Of a stretch of DNA of 64,000 nt, positions 25,380-33,948 are shown piece by piece. The DNA is from Pinibacter aurantiacus (lineage in GTDB: Bacteria; Bacteroidota; Bacteroidia; Chitinophagales; Chitinophagaceae), in the NCBI RefSeq assembly GCF_019130065.1, contig NZ_JAHSPG010000005.1, positions 1 through 64,000 of the forward strand. Reading direction: 5' to 3'. The notes beneath the pieces are model-generated. The model saw only the letters and a list, made by a program, of their open reading frames with translations. It was not told where the DNA came from and did not search any database. Position 1 is the stretch's first letter, and the number at the start of each line of letters is the position of its first letter. The translations under genes and the position numbers were made by a program.

Positions 25380-28300
25380 ATGTCTATAACAAAATATCGT
25401 GAATTCAACCAACTGAATCTACCAACAATAGAGCAGGAAATATTGGCAAAATGGGCTGAAAATCAAGCTTTTGAAAAAAGTGTGTCATTAAGAGAGGGTG
25501 CAGAACCGTTCGTGTTCTACGAAGGTCCCCCAAGTGCGAATGGTATGCCCGGAATTCACCACGTTATTTCAAGAACATTAAAAGATCTTGTTTGTCGCTA
25601 TAAAACCATGCAGGGCTTCCAGGTAAAACGCAAGGGCGGCTGGGATACGCATGGCTTGCCGGTAGAGTTAGGCGTTGAAAAAGAACTAGGCATCACAAAA
25701 GAAGACATCGGCAAAAAAATATCCATTGTCGAATATAACCAGAAATGCCGCGAAGCAGTTTTGCGTTACAAAGACAAGTGGGACGAACTAACTACTAAAA
25801 TGGGTTACTGGGTTGACCTTAAAAACCCTTACGTAACCTTTGAAAATGAATACATTGAAACACTTTGGTGGTGCCTGAAGCGCCTGTACGAAAAAGGTCT
25901 TTTGTACAAAAGCGTATCTATCCAGCCATACTCTCCGGCTGCAGGTACAGGTTTGAGTTCTCACGAGTTGAACCAGCCAGGTACTTATAAAGATGTGAAG
26001 GACACAAGTGCCGTAGCAATGTTTAAGGCTGCAAAAAATGGAGATTCTCAATTTTTGTTCGATGCGGCCGGAAACGACGAAGTTTTCTTCCTCGCATGGA
26101 CGACCACTCCATGGACACTTCCTTCCAACCTTGGTTTGACGGTTGGTGGTAACATAGATTACGTGTTGGTTAAAACATTTAACCCATACACTCATTTACC
26201 GGTAAACGTTGTTCTGGCGAAAAACCTCATCGGTAAATATTTCAAACCGGAAGGTGAAAACGGTGATTTTACCGGGTACACTGCTGAAACAAAATTATTG
26301 CCTTGGCAGATCTTAGCGGAGTTCAAAGGAAAACAGCTCGAAGGTTTGCGTTATGAGCAATTGCTTCCTTACGAAGCAAACACTGCTGAAAAATCCGGCG
26401 GCGATCCGTTCCGCGTATTAGTAGACAGCTTTGTAACCACTGAAGACGGTACAGGTATCGTACACACCGCTCCTGCATTTGGTGCGGATGACTATAAAGT
26501 GGGCAAAAAATATGGCATCGGCATTTTGACACTCGTTGACCGCGAAGGAAAATTTGTAGACGGTCTCGGCGAATTCAGCCATCGCTATGTAAAAAATTAC
26601 AAAGACGAACAGAACTACATTGACGTAAACGTAGACATCAGCGTAAAACTGAAAAAAGAGAACCGCGCCTTTAAGGTAGAAAAATACGAACACAGCTATC
26701 CGCATTGCTGGAGAACTGACAAACCAGTTCTTTACTATCCGCTGGATGCCTGGTTCATCAAAACTACCGCTGTTAAAGACAGAATGGTGGAACTGAACAA
26801 AACCATCAACTGGAAACCAAAAGCTACCGGCGAGGGCCGTTTTGGTAACTGGCTGGAAAACATGGTCGACTGGAACCTTAGCCGTAGCCGTTACTGGGGT
26901 ACACCACTTCCGGTTTGGAGAACAGCAGATGGCAGCGAAGAAAAATGCATCGGATCAATAGAAGAACTGAACACAGAAATAAGAAAAGCAAACGAAGTGT
27001 TGGGTGGCGATGTAAATAAGCACTATTTACACGACGGCATTCTTGATCTGCACAAACCATATGTGGACGAAGTTGTCTTGGTAAGCAAAGATGGCAAACC
27101 AATGCACCGCGAGCCGGATTTAATTGACGTTTGGTTCGACAGTGGTGCAATGCCTTATGCGCAGTGGCACTACCCATTCGAAAACAAAGACGCCATTGAT
27201 AAAGGAACAGCATTCCCGGCAGATTTCATCGCAGAAGGCGTAGACCAAACGCGTGGCTGGTTCTATACGCTTCACGCTTTGGGAGTAATGCTATTTGACA
27301 ACGTTGCTTACAAAACAGTGGTTTCCAACGGATTGGTGCTGGATAAGAACGGCAACAAAATGAGTAAGCGCCTTGGAAACGTGGTAAATCCATTTGAAAC
27401 CATCGGCACATTTGGCGCAGATGCCACCCGCTGGTACCTGATTACCAATGCCTCACCATGGGATAGCTTGAAATTTGACATAGAAGGCATTAAAGAAGTT
27501 CAGCGTAAGTTCTTTGGAACACTTTATAATACCTACCAGTTCTTTGCGCTGTATGCCAACGTAGATGGATTTGCTTTCAAAGAAGCCTACATACCGGTAG
27601 ATCAAAGACCTGAAATCGATAAATGGATATTGTCGTCCCTTCAATCTTTGGTGAAGAATGTAACCGAAAACTTCAACCAATACGAGCCTACTTTAGCTGG
27701 CCGTTTGATAGAAGACTTTGTGGATGAACAACTTAGCAACTGGTACGTGCGCCTTTGCCGCCGCCGTTTCTGGAAAGGCGAGTATGAGCACGATAAAATA
27801 AGCGCATACCAAACATTGTATGAGTGTCTTGAAACCATTGCCCGATTGATGGCACCGGTTTCTCCATTCTTCTCCGACTGGCTGTTCGGCAACCTGAACG
27901 CCGTGACGGGAAAATCAGATGCAGCTTCAGTTCACCATGTATTATATCCGAAAGCGAAAGATGAATTTATCGACGTGGCGCTGGAAGAAAGAATGCAATT
28001 GGCGCAGGATGCCTCTTCTCTGATCCTCTCGCTGAGGAAAAAGGTCAACATAAAGGTTCGCCAGCCACTACAGAAAGTATTGATTCCGGTTTTCAACCCT
28101 TCCATGAAAGAGCAGCTTCAAAAAGTGGAAGATTTGATCAAAACCGAGGTAAATGTAAAGGAGATACAGTATTTAACAGATACGGAAGGCTTTATTAAGA
28201 AGAAGATCAAGCCAAACTTCCAGGCACTTGGTAAGAAGTTGGGGGGCAAAATGAAAGCGGCAGGAGTTGCGATTGGTCAATTTACACAAGAAGACATCGC

Positions 28301-28724
28301 TTTGTTAGAAAAAGAAGGTACTTATTCTTTGTTAATTGATAACGAACCATTAATATTACAACTTAATGAGGTGGAAATCACCAGCGAGGACATTCCCGGC
28401 TGGATGGTAGCCAGCAAAGGTATATTAACAGTAGCCCTGGATGTTACACTCACCCCAGAACTGGAAAGCGAAGGAAATGCAAGGGAGCTTGTCAACAGAA
28501 TACAAAAGATACGGAAGGATAACGGCTACGAACTCACGGACCGTATTATGGTAAGGCTTGCTGATAGTGAAATCGTAAAACAATCAGTCAGCCAATTTGA
28601 TGAATATATTCGCACTGAAATCCTTGCTGACAAGTTAGAACTTGTTGACGGACTGAATGATGGCACTGAAATTGAAGTGAACGATATTTCATTAAAAATC
28701 CAGGTAACAAAATCCATTAATTGA
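25380..28724 (+). CDS. ileS: Isoleucyl-tRNA synthetase, IleRS2-like, with altered HIGH motif
   Basis: Class I aminoacyl-tRNA synthetase charging tRNA-Ile, 1114 residues. ATG at 25380 gives the usual start MSITKYREF; an earlier in-frame TTG at 25344 overlaps the promoter box. The length, and a C-terminus without an obvious CxxC zinc motif, fit the eukaryote-like IleRS2 class. The catalytic HIGH signature is replaced by G58-I59-H60-H61 in the context SANGMPGIHHVISRT, while KMSKR (660-664, NGNKMSKRLGN) is normal. The swap of the first and third HIGH residues is, as far as I recall, described for IleRS2 enzymes with extreme mupirocin resistance. The CP1 editing domain is about residues 190-430. 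The gene is followed by a DksA-like gene. Confidence 0.95.
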   Translation: MSITKYREFNQLNLPTIEQEILAKWAENQAFEKSVSLREGAEPFVFYEGPPSANGMPGIHHVISRTLKDLVCRYKTMQGFQVKRKGGWDTHGLPVELGVEKELGITKEDIGKKISIVEYNQKCREAVLRYKDKWDELTTKMGYWVDLKNPYVTFENEYIETLWWCLKRLYEKGLLYKSVSIQPYSPAAGTGLSSHELNQPGTYKDVKDTSAVAMFKAAKNGDSQFLFDAAGNDEVFFLAWTTTPWTLPSNLGLTVGGNIDYVLVKTFNPYTHLPVNVVLAKNLIGKYFKPEGENGDFTGYTAETKLLPWQILAEFKGKQLEGLRYEQLLPYEANTAEKSGGDPFRVLVDSFVTTEDGTGIVHTAPAFGADDYKVGKKYGIGILTLVDREGKFVDGLGEFSHRYVKNYKDEQNYIDVNVDISVKLKKENRAFKVEKYEHSYPHCWRTDKPVLYYPLDAWFIKTTAVKDRMVELNKTINWKPKATGEGRFGNWLENMVDWNLSRSRYWGTPLPVWRTADGSEEKCIGSIEELNTEIRKANEVLGGDVNKHYLHDGILDLHKPYVDEVVLVSKDGKPMHREPDLIDVWFDSGAMPYAQWHYPFENKDAIDKGTAFPADFIAEGVDQTRGWFYTLHALGVMLFDNVAYKTVVSNGLVLDKNGNKMSKRLGNVVNPFETIGTFGADATRWYLITNASPWDSLKFDIEGIKEVQRKFFGTLYNTYQFFALYANVDGFAFKEAYIPVDQRPEIDKWILSSLQSLVKNVTENFNQYEPTLAGRLIEDFVDEQLSNWYVRLCRRRFWKGEYEHDKISAYQTLYECLETIARLMAPVSPFFSDWLFGNLNAVTGKSDAASVHHVLYPKAKDEFIDVALEERMQLAQDASSLILSLRKKVNIKVRQPLQKVLIPVFNPSMKEQLQKVEDLIKTEVNVKEIQYLTDTEGFIKKKIKPNFQALGKKLGGKMKAAGVAIGQFTQEDIALLEKEGTYSLLIDNEPLILQLNEVEITSEDIPGWMVASKGILTVALDVTLTPELESEGNARELVNRIQKIRKDNGYELTDRIMVRLADSEIVKQSVSQFDEYIRTEILADKLELVDGLNDGTEIEVNDISLKIQVTKSIN

Positions 28725-28732
28725 TAAACTAA

Positions 28733-28775
28733 GCCATTTTTATAATGGCCTTTTCCAGACCCCCGCATTGCGGGG
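28733..28775 (+). terminator. Two hairpins between ileS and the DksA-like gene
   Basis: GCCATT-tttat-AATGGC (28733-28749) is followed by cttttcc, and then CCCCGC-att-GCGGGG (28761-28775). The first resembles a weak terminator and may partly uncouple the two genes. Confidence 0.6.
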
Positions 28776-28812
28776 CCCAATTATTTGATTAACCGGAAAA
28801 AGGAAAACAGTT

Positions 28813-29814
28813 ATGGCAACAAAGAAAAAGGCTGCACCCGCAAAAAAAGCAGTAAAACCTGCTCCAAAAGCGGTACCTGCGAAGAAGAAACCGCAGCCAG
28901 CTGCTAAAAAAGCAGCCCCTAAGAAAGTTGTGAAACCTGCTCCAAAAGCAGCACCTGCAAAAAAAGCAGCAGCTAAGCCTGTTGCCAAAAAAGCAACCCC
29001 TGCTCCGAAGCCTGTAGCAAAGAAAGCCGTTGCCAAACCTGTTGCCAAAACTCCGGAACCTAAGAAAGCGGTTAAACCCGTTGAAAAAACAACAAAACCA
29101 GCAGTTAAAAATGATGTTCCCGCCAAGCATGTTGCCCCTGTAAAAACAGCGGCTGCAGCGAAAAGCGAACCAGCTTCCAAGGCACCAGCATCGAAATCAA
29201 CTGTAAAACCTGCTCCTGCAGCAGCCATAAAAACCATTAAGAAGTCACCAGCTCCTGTTGAAAAGCCCAAACCAGAACCTAAATCCACTGTACCGCCACC
29301 GCCATTTAAAAAGGCGCCGGTTGTAGAACAACGACCAACCAAAGTGGTAATGCCGGATATTAAAACCAAGTCGGTAAAAAAATACGAACCAGATTTTACT
29401 AAAAGTGTGCTGGATACTCCTGCACAGCAACAAACCGTTCCAACTATGAGATACAGTGACGCAGAACTGGTAGAGTTCAGAGAACTCATAAACAAGAAGC
29501 TGGACGCAGCTAAAAAAGAGCTGACGTACTTGCAAGGCTTAATTACCCGCAAAGATGAGATGGGTGGCGATGAAAGTGAAAACCGTTACATGACCATGGA
29601 AGACGGTGGCGTAAGCATGGAAAGAGAACAGCTTTCTCAAATGGCGAGCCGCCAGATCACTTTTATTGATCACCTCGAAAAAGCAATAATGCGAATCGAG
29701 AATAAAACATATGGTATTTGTCGCGTAACAGGAAAGCTTATCGATAAAGCCCGTTTACGTGCCGTGCCACATGCTACTTTGAGCATTGAGGCTAAGCAGG
29801 TAATGAACAAATAA
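28813..29814 (+). CDS. TraR/DksA-family protein with long Lys/Ala/Pro-rich N-terminal tail
   Basis: The C-terminal half (about residues 205-333) has the coiled-coil and finger layout of DksA-like regulators that enter the RNA polymerase secondary channel: RYSDAELVEFRELINKKL, then YGICRVTGKLIDKARLRAVPHATLSIEAK. Of the four zinc-finger cysteines only the first remains (CRVTG for CxxCG, SIEAK for CxxCQ). The fold may thus not bind zinc, as in many Bacteroidota members. The N-terminal ~190 residues are almost only Lys, Ala, Pro and Val in repeated units such as KPAPKAAPAKK, like histone H1 tails, and could bind nucleic acid. The position behind ileS is common in Bacteroidota, where lspA often comes next, but lspA is absent here. 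Confidence 0.85.
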   Translation: MATKKKAAPAKKAVKPAPKAVPAKKKPQPAAKKAAPKKVVKPAPKAAPAKKAAAKPVAKKATPAPKPVAKKAVAKPVAKTPEPKKAVKPVEKTTKPAVKNDVPAKHVAPVKTAAAAKSEPASKAPASKSTVKPAPAAAIKTIKKSPAPVEKPKPEPKSTVPPPPFKKAPVVEQRPTKVVMPDIKTKSVKKYEPDFTKSVLDTPAQQQTVPTMRYSDAELVEFRELINKKLDAAKKELTYLQGLITRKDEMGGDESENRYMTMEDGGVSMEREQLSQMASRQITFIDHLEKAIMRIENKTYGICRVTGKLIDKARLRAVPHATLSIEAKQVMNK

Positions 29815-29820
29815 AATAAT

Positions 29821-29875
29821 TGAATTACTGAATAACTGAGCATTTGGTGTTACAACCTGCTCAGTTATTCAACTA
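29821..29875. repeat. Inverted repeat, ATTCAGTT family, between convergent genes
   Basis: A perfect 11-bp core, GAATAACTGAG (29830-29840) with CTCAGTTATTC (29860-29870), is flanked by further partly matching words. It lies 10-20 bases past the stop of the DksA-like gene. Confidence 0.75.
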
Positions 29876-29976
29876 TCAGCTATTGGTTGCCCATTCCCAT
29901 TCACCTCAAATATGGGAAACATTGTGATGCATGCTAAGTGCAAACGATTGTCTGCGGGCAGAACGACTCTCCGTCC

Positions 29977-30381
29977 TTATTGCAGTCTGAAAGTGATAGG
30001 CTGTTTCTTATAACTTTTTACTTTCCTTCCACTTTGTTGAGCCGGAATCCATTTTGGTGACTTTTTCATCACCCTTTCTGCCTCTGCGCGCAACTCATCC
30101 GGGCCGGCAATCGCTGCTATGTCCGTAATATTTCCCTCTTTGTCAACAATGAACTGAACGACCACGGTGCCTTGAATATTTTTCTTTATCGCTGCTTTAG
30201 GGTAATGCAGGTTTTCATTTAAGTATGCAGCCCAACCGGCCACACCGCCGGGAAACGACGATTCGATCTCAACCTTTACGAACGTTTTTTCGAGAGATGT
30301 GTCGATAGTTTGTGGCTTCTCTTGCGAAAATCCATTCAATGCCATTAAAACGCAAAATGTAAAAATGCTTAACGGTTTCAT
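29977..30381 (-). CDS. Small secreted TonB C-terminal domain protein
   Basis: A 134-residue protein: signal peptide residues 1-20 (ending LNGFSQ), then a TonB_C fold from about residue 40 to the end: FPGGVAGWAAYLNENLHYP, GTVVVQFIVDKEGNITD, VMKKSPKWIPAQQSGRKV. There is no N-terminal anchor or Pro-rich stretch as in a real TonB, so it cannot span the periplasm. Bacteroidota have many such solitary TonB_C proteins, of unknown function, sometimes linked to BlaR-type sensors. It is convergent with the DksA-like gene and preceded (on its strand) by the aldose epimerase gene with an AACGC hairpin between. Confidence 0.85.
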   Translation of the reverse strand: MKPLSIFTFCVLMALNGFSQEKPQTIDTSLEKTFVKVEIESSFPGGVAGWAAYLNENLHYPKAAIKKNIQGTVVVQFIVDKEGNITDIAAIAGPDELRAEAERVMKKSPKWIPAQQSGRKVKSYKKQPITFRLQ

Positions 30382-30403
30382 TTAATAGGGTTTTTATTTT
30401 AAG

Positions 30404-30476
30404 CGTAAGCCCAACGCTGAACGCCTAACGCGGAGTAGCAGGCGTTCAGCGTTAGGTATTTAGCATTAAGCGTTCA
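30404..30476. repeat. Inverted repeat, AACGC family
   Basis: Perfect 13-bp stem AACGCTGAACGCC (30413-30425) with GGCGTTCAGCGTT (30441-30453). Further family words extend to the aldose-epimerase stop codon at 30477. Same family as 11933-12052. Confidence 0.8.
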
Positions 30477-31337
30477 TTAAAACAGTTCCACCTGCCAGCT
30501 TCTCTGCCAGCTTCCACCTGCTTCGAGTTTTTCAATACCTTCTTTCTCTGCTAATTCCTGGTTGTGATCTACACTATCTGCAATGCCGCACCACGGTTCT
30601 ATACATACGAAAGACGCATCTTTTGCGGCCCAGATACCAAAGAATGGAAATCCTTCAAAAAGAAAATGCAGACCATGCTCGCTTTTTTGCGAAGCAAGAG
30701 AAATAGCATTGCTCTCCAAATGCTTTAATACAATCGCATCTCCATAAAAAAGAGATTTGCTCAATGGAAGCTTGTGATCCGTCAGCGCGATCGTTTCCGT
30801 GTCCTTTGATATCAAACCATTGTCCAGCTTATATTTCAGCAGTTCATTTTCTTTGTTGAACTTAAGATAGTAATCTGCGTAAGCAAGCTCCTTTTCAAGC
30901 GGAACAGCAAACGCCGGATGGCCGCCAATGGAAAAAAGCATTTGTTCCTTGCCGTTATTTTTTACGACGTAAGTACAACTAACTTTATTGCCAATGAGCT
31001 CATACACCAGGGTCAATTCAAATGCAAAAGGATATACCTTTAAAGTGTCTTCATTGCTCACCAAAGTAAACGTCGCCTTTGAATTGCTCTCCACATTCAC
31101 ATCAAATTCTTTATCTCTTGCAAAACCATGGCGCGGCAAATGATATTCTTTTCCCTTGTAGCAATAGGTATCATTTTTTAAAGAGCCTACAATGGGAAAT
31201 AGCACCGGACTATGTTTACCCCAAAAGGCAGCATCGCCGCTCCACATGTATTCCAGGTCGTTATATTGAATACTTTGAAGCTCCGCGCCTTTCGGGTTGA
31301 TTTTTATAAAAACGCTTTCGTTGTTTAGAGTTATCAT
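30477..31337 (-). CDS. Aldose 1-epimerase family protein (LacX-like)
   Basis: A 286-residue galactose-mutarotase fold protein without signal peptide, hence cytoplasmic. Family traits: LNNESVFIKINPKGAELQSI at the start, YMWSGDAAFWGKHSPVLFPIVG, the sugar-binding RHGFARD, a GGHPAF block near residue 147-152 (catalytic His) and FCIEPWCG-like VCIEPWCGIAD near the end, which gives the catalytic Glu. The LacX/YeaD branch acts on sugars not yet known in most bacteria. No sugar operon is adjacent. Confidence 0.87.
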   Translation of the reverse strand: MITLNNESVFIKINPKGAELQSIQYNDLEYMWSGDAAFWGKHSPVLFPIVGSLKNDTYCYKGKEYHLPRHGFARDKEFDVNVESNSKATFTLVSNEDTLKVYPFAFELTLVYELIGNKVSCTYVVKNNGKEQMLFSIGGHPAFAVPLEKELAYADYYLKFNKENELLKYKLDNGLISKDTETIALTDHKLPLSKSLFYGDAIVLKHLESNAISLASQKSEHGLHFLFEGFPFFGIWAAKDASFVCIEPWCGIADSVDHNQELAEKEGIEKLEAGGSWQRSWQVELF

Positions 31338-31544
31338 AATAGTAATTGTTGAGTTGAAATTAAGTCAGCTACATACAGCCTCAAATTTAATAACTAGATT
31401 GGAAGTTGGAAGTGATAGGTTGTGAGTTTTGAGTTATGAGTTTTGGGTTGGTGCTTAGTTTCGGTTCCTGAGTTATTCAATTATTCAGTTATTCAGTCGT
31501 TCCCCGAGGCACACCCTTTGCAGTCAATTTCCTAAACTACGATC

Positions 31545-31739
31545 ATGGAAAAGAGAGTCTTCGGCATCATACTAACGGTTCTGGGAATCATTGGTTTAAT
31601 CATGGCGGCCATGAACTTCATGAATGGCGGCTCCAATACCCACAACGTAAAAGAAATTTTTACCTATTCTATTTTAGGAGTTGTTTTCTTTTTCTCCGGA
31701 ATAGCATTGATTCGTAGTACGAGAGATAAGGCAGCATAA
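31545..31739 (+). CDS. Small two-helix membrane protein
   Basis: A 64-residue protein with two hydrophobic segments (about residues 7-26 and 38-58) separated by a polar loop (NGGSNTHNVKE) and ending in basic residues. Small proteins of this kind are frequent in Bacteroidota and have no known role. It is followed at once by an ATTCAGTT inverted repeat and is convergent to the Rdx gene. The region before it, 31338-31544, shows only single repeat words. Confidence 0.7.
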   Translation: MEKRVFGIILTVLGIIGLIMAAMNFMNGGSNTHNVKEIFTYSILGVVFFFSGIALIRSTRDKAA

Positions 31740-31742
31740 AGC

Positions 31743-31830
31743 AATAACTGAATAACTGAGTGGTCGATAATGTGAGTGGCTCCGCATATGAAACATTCAG
31801 TTATTCAGTCATTCAGTCATTCAGTTATTT
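31743..31830. repeat. Inverted repeat, ATTCAGTT family, between convergent genes
   Basis: Left arm AATAACTGAATAACTGAG (31743-31760) and right arm 31794-31830 of CAGTTATTCAGTCATT words. The right arm runs up to and over the Rdx stop codon at 31825-31827. Confidence 0.8.
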
Positions 31831-32103
31831 ACTGTCCGAATGCCCCAAACTCTTTCCCGGATTCACCACATCCCGCACCAACTGTTTGAGTTCTTTTATT
31901 TCCGGAAAACGTCCTTGTTCTTTTCTGTCAAATATTTTTTCATCATTAATGGAGATAATAAATCGGCCGCTTATTTCGGAAGGTACTAGCAGTACTCCTT
32001 TAAGATCGTCATTAAAAGTAGTCAACAGTTCCTGTGCCATGTAAGCGCTTCGCAAAAGCCATCCGCACTTAGGGCAATATTCTATAGAGACAGTGGGTTT
32101 CAT
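31825..32103 (-). CDS. SelT/SelW/SelH (Rdx) family thioredoxin-like protein
   Basis: A 92-residue thioredoxin-like protein. The redox motif C10-P-K-C13 is in the opening IEYCPKCGWLLRSAYMA, as in SelW-type proteins, with cysteine in place of selenocysteine. The ending EIKELKQLVRDVVNPG is typical of the family. ATG at 32103 was preferred over an in-frame start at 32121 because it puts the beta-strand and CxxC at the usual distance. Cytoplasmic redox role is likely, partner unknown. Confidence 0.85.
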   Translation of the reverse strand: MKPTVSIEYCPKCGWLLRSAYMAQELLTTFNDDLKGVLLVPSEISGRFIISINDEKIFDRKEQGRFPEIKELKQLVRDVVNPGKSLGHSDSK

Positions 32104-32133
32104 TAAGTGTCGTTTTTGCAAAAATAGAAGAAA

Positions 32134-32247
32134 GGAACGCTGATTTTCAAGATTGTCATGATTTGTTAAGATTCTTGATTTGAAAATTAATACTCATCCG
32201 TTTTCAAATCATACATTGATCATGATAATCATGAAAATCTCCGTTCT
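32134..32247. repeat. Inverted repeat, ATGACAATC family, between divergent genes
   Basis: Left arm 32134-32186 (GGAACGCTGATTTTCAAGAT, then TTGATTTGAAAA) and right arm 32201-32247 (TTTTCAAATCAT, then CATGAAAATCTCCGTTCT). The loop is only about 14 bases. The flanking genes point away from it. Confidence 0.75.
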
Positions 32248-32355
32248 CACTGAAATTATATAACACAAAAGCGAAATTCTGTAAGGCTGTTCCTGTTAAA
32301 CGATGTGAAATTTGTAGCTGAATTATGATCCTATTTTCAGACTAAAACACTTATC

Positions 32356-33705
32356 ATGAAACGGCTATTGTTTACCTTATTATTTTTCTCGTTATCGACC
32401 ACAATTCTATTTGCGCAGCATGATCATAGCATGCACAACATGTTGCCGTCGAAAGATACGATGCCTGCTATGCATCACATGAATATGCATGATCATAAAG
32501 AAATGGCAATGTCAAGTGCTTACAGCCTTAGCTTACCCATGAACAGAAATGGGTCAGGTACTTCATGGTTGCCAGACAATGCGCCGATGTATGGTTATAT
32601 GCTGCACAAAAAAGAATGGATGTTCATGTTTCACGGCAATGTGTTTGTTCGTTATAATTCGCAGGACATATTTAAATCCGGCAGTCGCGGCGATTCCAAA
32701 TTTGATGCACCCAACTGGTTCATGGCGATGGGACAACGAAAGATTGGAAAGAATGGCCTTTTTCATTTCAGTACCATGTTTTCTTTGGACGCGCTGACCA
32801 TCGGCGGTTATGGATACCCGTTATTGTTTCAAACCGGCGAAACCTGGAAGGACAAACCGCTTGTGGACAGACAACATCCGCATGACCTGTTTGCAGAGTT
32901 GTCAGTGGGCTATACGCAGCGCATCAACAAAAATGTGGATGTTTATGGATACTTTGGTTATCCCGGCGAGCCCGCCTTGAGTGCTACAACCTTCATGCAT
33001 CGCCCTTCTTCGCTTTCCAACCCCGATGCACCTTTGGGGCATCACTGGCAGGATGCGACACACATTACATTTGGCGTGGCAACGCTTGGCGTGCGATATA
33101 AAAACTGGAAGCTCGAAGGCTCATCCTTTACCGGTAGAGAACCCGATGAAAACAGGTATGATTTTGACAAAATGAAATTCGATTCCTGGTCGGGAAGATT
33201 GTCTTTCAATCCCTCTAAAAGCTGGTCATTACAAGCATCTCATGCATTCATAAAAAGCCCCGAAGCATTGCATCCCGACGAAGACGTCCACCGTACAACA
33301 GCCTCCGCGATATATGCTCACAGAATGGGAAATGATAAATTGCTCAATGCCGCAGCAGTGTGGGGATACAACTATGTTGACGAGCATCACAAAGAACATT
33401 CCGCTTTAGCAGAAGTTTCCTATGTTGCCAAAAAGAATACTGTTTATGGAAAGTATGAGTGGGTACAAAAATCTGCAGAAGAATTAAACCTCAACGAAGA
33501 TGAATATGGCCATGACAGCCGCTTTCCGGTGCATGCAATTACAGCGGGATATGCGAGAACTTTGTTCACATTTGCTAAAACCAATCTATCACTCGGAGCT
33601 CAAACTACCTTATATGTAGTGAGCAACGACTTAAAAGATCTTTATGGTAAAACACCAGTGGCGGGGGAAATATATCTGCGGATCAGTCCTGGTTTAATGA
33701 GGTAA
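32356..33705 (+). CDS. Outer-membrane beta-barrel candidate with His/Met-rich N-terminus
   Basis: A 449-residue exported protein: signal peptide residues 1-21 (ILFAQ), then a stretch unusually rich in His and Met (HDHSMHNM, MHHMNMHDHKEMAM) up to about residue 53, a composition typical of copper-binding proteins such as CopB/PcoB. The rest shows alternating aromatic beta-strand patterns (for example WKLEGSSFTGREPD, YVAKKNTVYGKYEWVQ) that fit a beta-barrel, and it ends in a short strand. Family not firmly recognised. A copper or other metal role is inference from composition only, and no copper ATPase or CusA pump is next to it; an HMA-AraC regulator lies 20 kb away. Confidence 0.6.
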   Translation: MKRLLFTLLFFSLSTTILFAQHDHSMHNMLPSKDTMPAMHHMNMHDHKEMAMSSAYSLSLPMNRNGSGTSWLPDNAPMYGYMLHKKEWMFMFHGNVFVRYNSQDIFKSGSRGDSKFDAPNWFMAMGQRKIGKNGLFHFSTMFSLDALTIGGYGYPLLFQTGETWKDKPLVDRQHPHDLFAELSVGYTQRINKNVDVYGYFGYPGEPALSATTFMHRPSSLSNPDAPLGHHWQDATHITFGVATLGVRYKNWKLEGSSFTGREPDENRYDFDKMKFDSWSGRLSFNPSKSWSLQASHAFIKSPEALHPDEDVHRTTASAIYAHRMGNDKLLNAAAVWGYNYVDEHHKEHSALAEVSYVAKKNTVYGKYEWVQKSAEELNLNEDEYGHDSRFPVHAITAGYARTLFTFAKTNLSLGAQTTLYVVSNDLKDLYGKTPVAGEIYLRISPGLMR

Positions 33706-33792
33706 TCAGCTCATCAAAATAGCCATCGCCGCATACAAAACTGTAAGGGAGATGAAAAGCCAGGCTATAAACGGCTTGTGTGCGTGTTTCAT
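33706..33792 (-). CDS. Possible 28-residue single-helix membrane peptide
   Basis: ATG at 33792 encodes 28 residues, MKHAHKPF followed by a hydrophobic helix of about 18 residues ending MAILMS. Its stop touches the stop of the preceding plus-strand gene. Small single-pass proteins of this form exist in Bacteroidota, but nothing else supports it. It could be a chance frame. Confidence 0.3.
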   Translation of the reverse strand: MKHAHKPFIAWLFISLTVLYAAMAILMS

Positions 33793-33948
33793 ATAATTTT
33801 CATTTAATACGTTTAATAAATAACGTTTTTCCTTGCAGATATTGTGTTTGGTGTAAAAAACTATAGTTTCTACAGTCTTTGCAATCGTCGTGCCACAGTC
33901 ATTTTTGGAGAAATGTTCCGTATTTTCGGAAAGCACATCTTACCACAT

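Noticed and set aside
28740-29552. Long minus-strand frame opposite the DksA-like gene
   Set aside because: It is the mirror of the Lys/Ala/Pro-rich codons and gives a Gly/Ala/Phe/Thr pattern typical of antisense to such repeats.
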